DNA of 15,540 bases from Nonomuraea sp. (GTDB taxonomy: Bacteria; Actinomycetota; Actinomycetes; Streptosporangiales; Streptosporangiaceae), in the NCBI GenBank assembly GCA_013362835.1, contig JABFVJ010000259.1, forward strand, positions 1 through 15,540, written 5' to 3'. The first letter of the stretch is position 1. Each line of letters opens with the position of its first letter. The notes beneath the pieces were generated by a model that was not told the DNA's origin, made no database searches, and was given only the letters and a program-made list of their open reading frames with translations. Below, piece by piece: positions 14,308 to 15,540 of this stretch. A program made the position numbers and the translations under genes.

Positions 14308-15540
14308 CAGGACCGGTCGATCAGGTTGCGCTGGATCTTCTTGGCCGAGTCGGCGATCACGTCGTCGGGCGACAGCTTGCCCTCGATCAGGCGCTGCAGG
14401 TTGTCGCCGAGGTAGTCGACCGACTGGGCCCACCACACGGGGATCGGCGCGGCGGCCGGGATGGTGGCGGCGGCGTCCACGGCGACCTTCCACAGGTCCT
14501 GGCCGCCGAGCGCGTCGATGGGCTTGAACAGCGGCTTGGCCTGCGCCGGGGTGTAGCTGGGGATCGAGGTCGACAGGCCGCCGGGGTAGACGTCGTTGGG
14601 GCCGTACACGGCGGTGTAGCCGGGCTCCTTGAAGCACAGGAACTCGTACAGCAGCCAGGCGAGCTCGGGGTTCTTGGCCTTGGCGGGGATCACGAAGCTG
14701 CTGCCGCCCATCGCGCCGCTGCGCGCGCCGCCGGGCGTCCAGGCCGGCAGCGGCGCGGCCCGCCACTTGCCCTTGGTGGCCTTGAGCAGCTGCTGCGGCG
14801 CGAACGACCACCAGATCGCCCACGGCACGAACACCTGCTGCCCGCTGTCGAGCGTGTTGACGTCGGCCGCCTCCAGGTACGGCGCGTGCGTCACCAGCCC
14901 GTCCTTGACCGCCGTCTGGATCCAGGTGAAGATCCGCCGGTACTCGGCCGAGTCCAGCCGCAGCTTGCCCTGCGCGTCGGTGAGGCTCGTGCCCTGCTGG
15001 TTGGCCAGCATCTCCAGCCAGAGCTGGCCGAGGAACGGGCTCTTGTCCAGGTGGATCGGCCTGGTCTTCGGGTCCTTCTCGCGTACGGTGCGGGCGGCGG
15101 TCAGCAGGTCGTCGTAGGTGGCCAGGCTCGCGGGGTCGACGCCGGCGCTCTCCAGGATGTCCTCGCGGTACCAGAGCAGCCCGGGGTCGAGGTCCCACGG
15201 CACGCCGTAGATCTTGCCCTCGACGGTGTTCACCGACAGCTTGTACGCCGACGTCTGCTCCCGGTACGGCGCGATCAGATCGGTCAGGTCGAACAGGTGC
15301 TCGGCCTGCCCGCCGATCTTGGCGTCGTCCCAGAAGCTGCCGTCGGGCACGTCGGTGCCGCTGATCAGGGTGTTGGCCAGCTTGGCGTCGATGTCGACGG
15401 CCAGATGGTCGACCTTCACCCCGGGGTACGCCTGCCGGAACTTGCCGATGGCCGCGTCGAACACCTTGAACAGGTCCCCCGACCGGTTCCAGATCGTGAT
15501 CTCGCCCTTGGCCGCGGCCGAGGCCGACGCGGTGGGCCTG
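14307..15540 (-). CDS. Extracellular sugar-binding protein of the ABC importer (5' end beyond right edge)
   Basis: About 410 residues are visible. The open frame continues to the window end as RPTASASAAAKGEITIWNRS, so the true start, signal peptide and expected lipobox Cys lie past position 15540. An internal GTG at 15464 is not a credible start because it would cut the first beta strand. GEITIWNRSGDLFKVFDAAI is the classic family 1 solute-binding N-terminus. KIYGVPWDLDPGLLWYREDI, SSFVIPAKAKNPELAWLLYEFL and a C-terminal QRLIEGKLSPDDVIADSAKKI are further hallmarks. Many Trp residues (for example FVPWAIWWSF) suit sugar stacking. It would be a lipoprotein on the outer face of the membrane that captures the sugar for the two permeases encoded next. 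The ligand is unknown; the GH2 gene in the same operon hints at a beta-linked oligosaccharide. Confidence 0.93.
   Translation of the reverse strand, partial: RPTASASAAAKGEITIWNRSGDLFKVFDAAIGKFRQAYPGVKVDHLAVDIDAKLANTLISGTDVPDGSFWDDAKIGGQAEHLFDLTDLIAPYREQTSAYKLSVNTVEGKIYGVPWDLDPGLLWYREDILESAGVDPASLATYDDLLTAARTVREKDPKTRPIHLDKSPFLGQLWLEMLANQQGTSLTDAQGKLRLDSAEYRRIFTWIQTAVKDGLVTHAPYLEAADVNTLDSGQQVFVPWAIWWSFAPQQLLKATKGKWRAAPLPAWTPGGARSGAMGGSSFVIPAKAKNPELAWLLYEFLCFKEPGYTAVYGPNDVYPGGLSTSIPSYTPAQAKPLFKPIDALGGQDLWKVAVDAAATIPAAAPIPVWWAQSVDYLGDNLQRLIEGKLSPDDVIADSAKKIQRNLIDRS

Overview
The window is high-GC DNA with the strong third-position GC bias of an actinomycete, so there are long meaningless open frames on the non-coding strand. 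The taxonomic guess is inference only. An Acidothermus E1-like secreted GH5 cellulase with a CBM2, an ABC sugar importer with no ATPase gene beside it, and a LAL-type regulator all fit a saprophytic soil actinomycete, possibly Streptosporangiales. All genes run on the minus strand except one tetR-type regulator.

Layout from low to high coordinates. (1) 1-388: the N-terminal part of a LAL/MalT-like AAA ATPase regulator that runs off the left edge. (2) 450-6326: a tight six-gene catabolic operon. In transcription order it encodes a FAH-family hydrolase, a cyclase/kynurenine-formamidase-like protein, an FAD aromatic hydroxylase, an ACMSD-like amidohydrolase, a two-domain type I extradiol dioxygenase and a second FAH-family protein. 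Every junction overlaps by 1, 4 or 11 bp. (3) 6327-6483: the operon's control region, with a perfect 17-bp palindrome, a second dyad and the terminator of the next gene. (4) 6484-8737: a DHA2-type 14-TM efflux transporter and a divergent TetR regulator sharing an 88-bp intergenic region. (5) 8738-8864: a convergent intergenic region with degenerate tandem repeats and a 15-bp-stem hairpin. (6) 8865-15540: a polysaccharide/oligosaccharide locus. In transcription order it holds a solute-binding protein (cut by the right edge), two CUT1 permeases, a cytosolic GH2 glycosidase, a LacI-type operator-like palindrome and a secreted GH5-CBM2 cellulase.

How the parts work together. The catabolic operon looks like a complete hydroxylate, ring-cleave, hydrolyse module: flavin monooxygenase, then extradiol dioxygenase, then FAH-type C-C hydrolase, hydratase or decarboxylase. 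The cyclase-family hydrolase and amidohydrolase would supply or trim the aromatic acid. This combination does not match a textbook pathway that I can name, and the cyclase has glutamines where the family's metal-binding histidines normally sit. It is the best candidate for an undescribed system here. The sugar locus probably imports an oligosaccharide and hydrolyses it inside the cell with the GH2 enzyme, while the neighbouring cellulase acts outside. No tRNA, rRNA, CRISPR, transposon or phage gene was seen.
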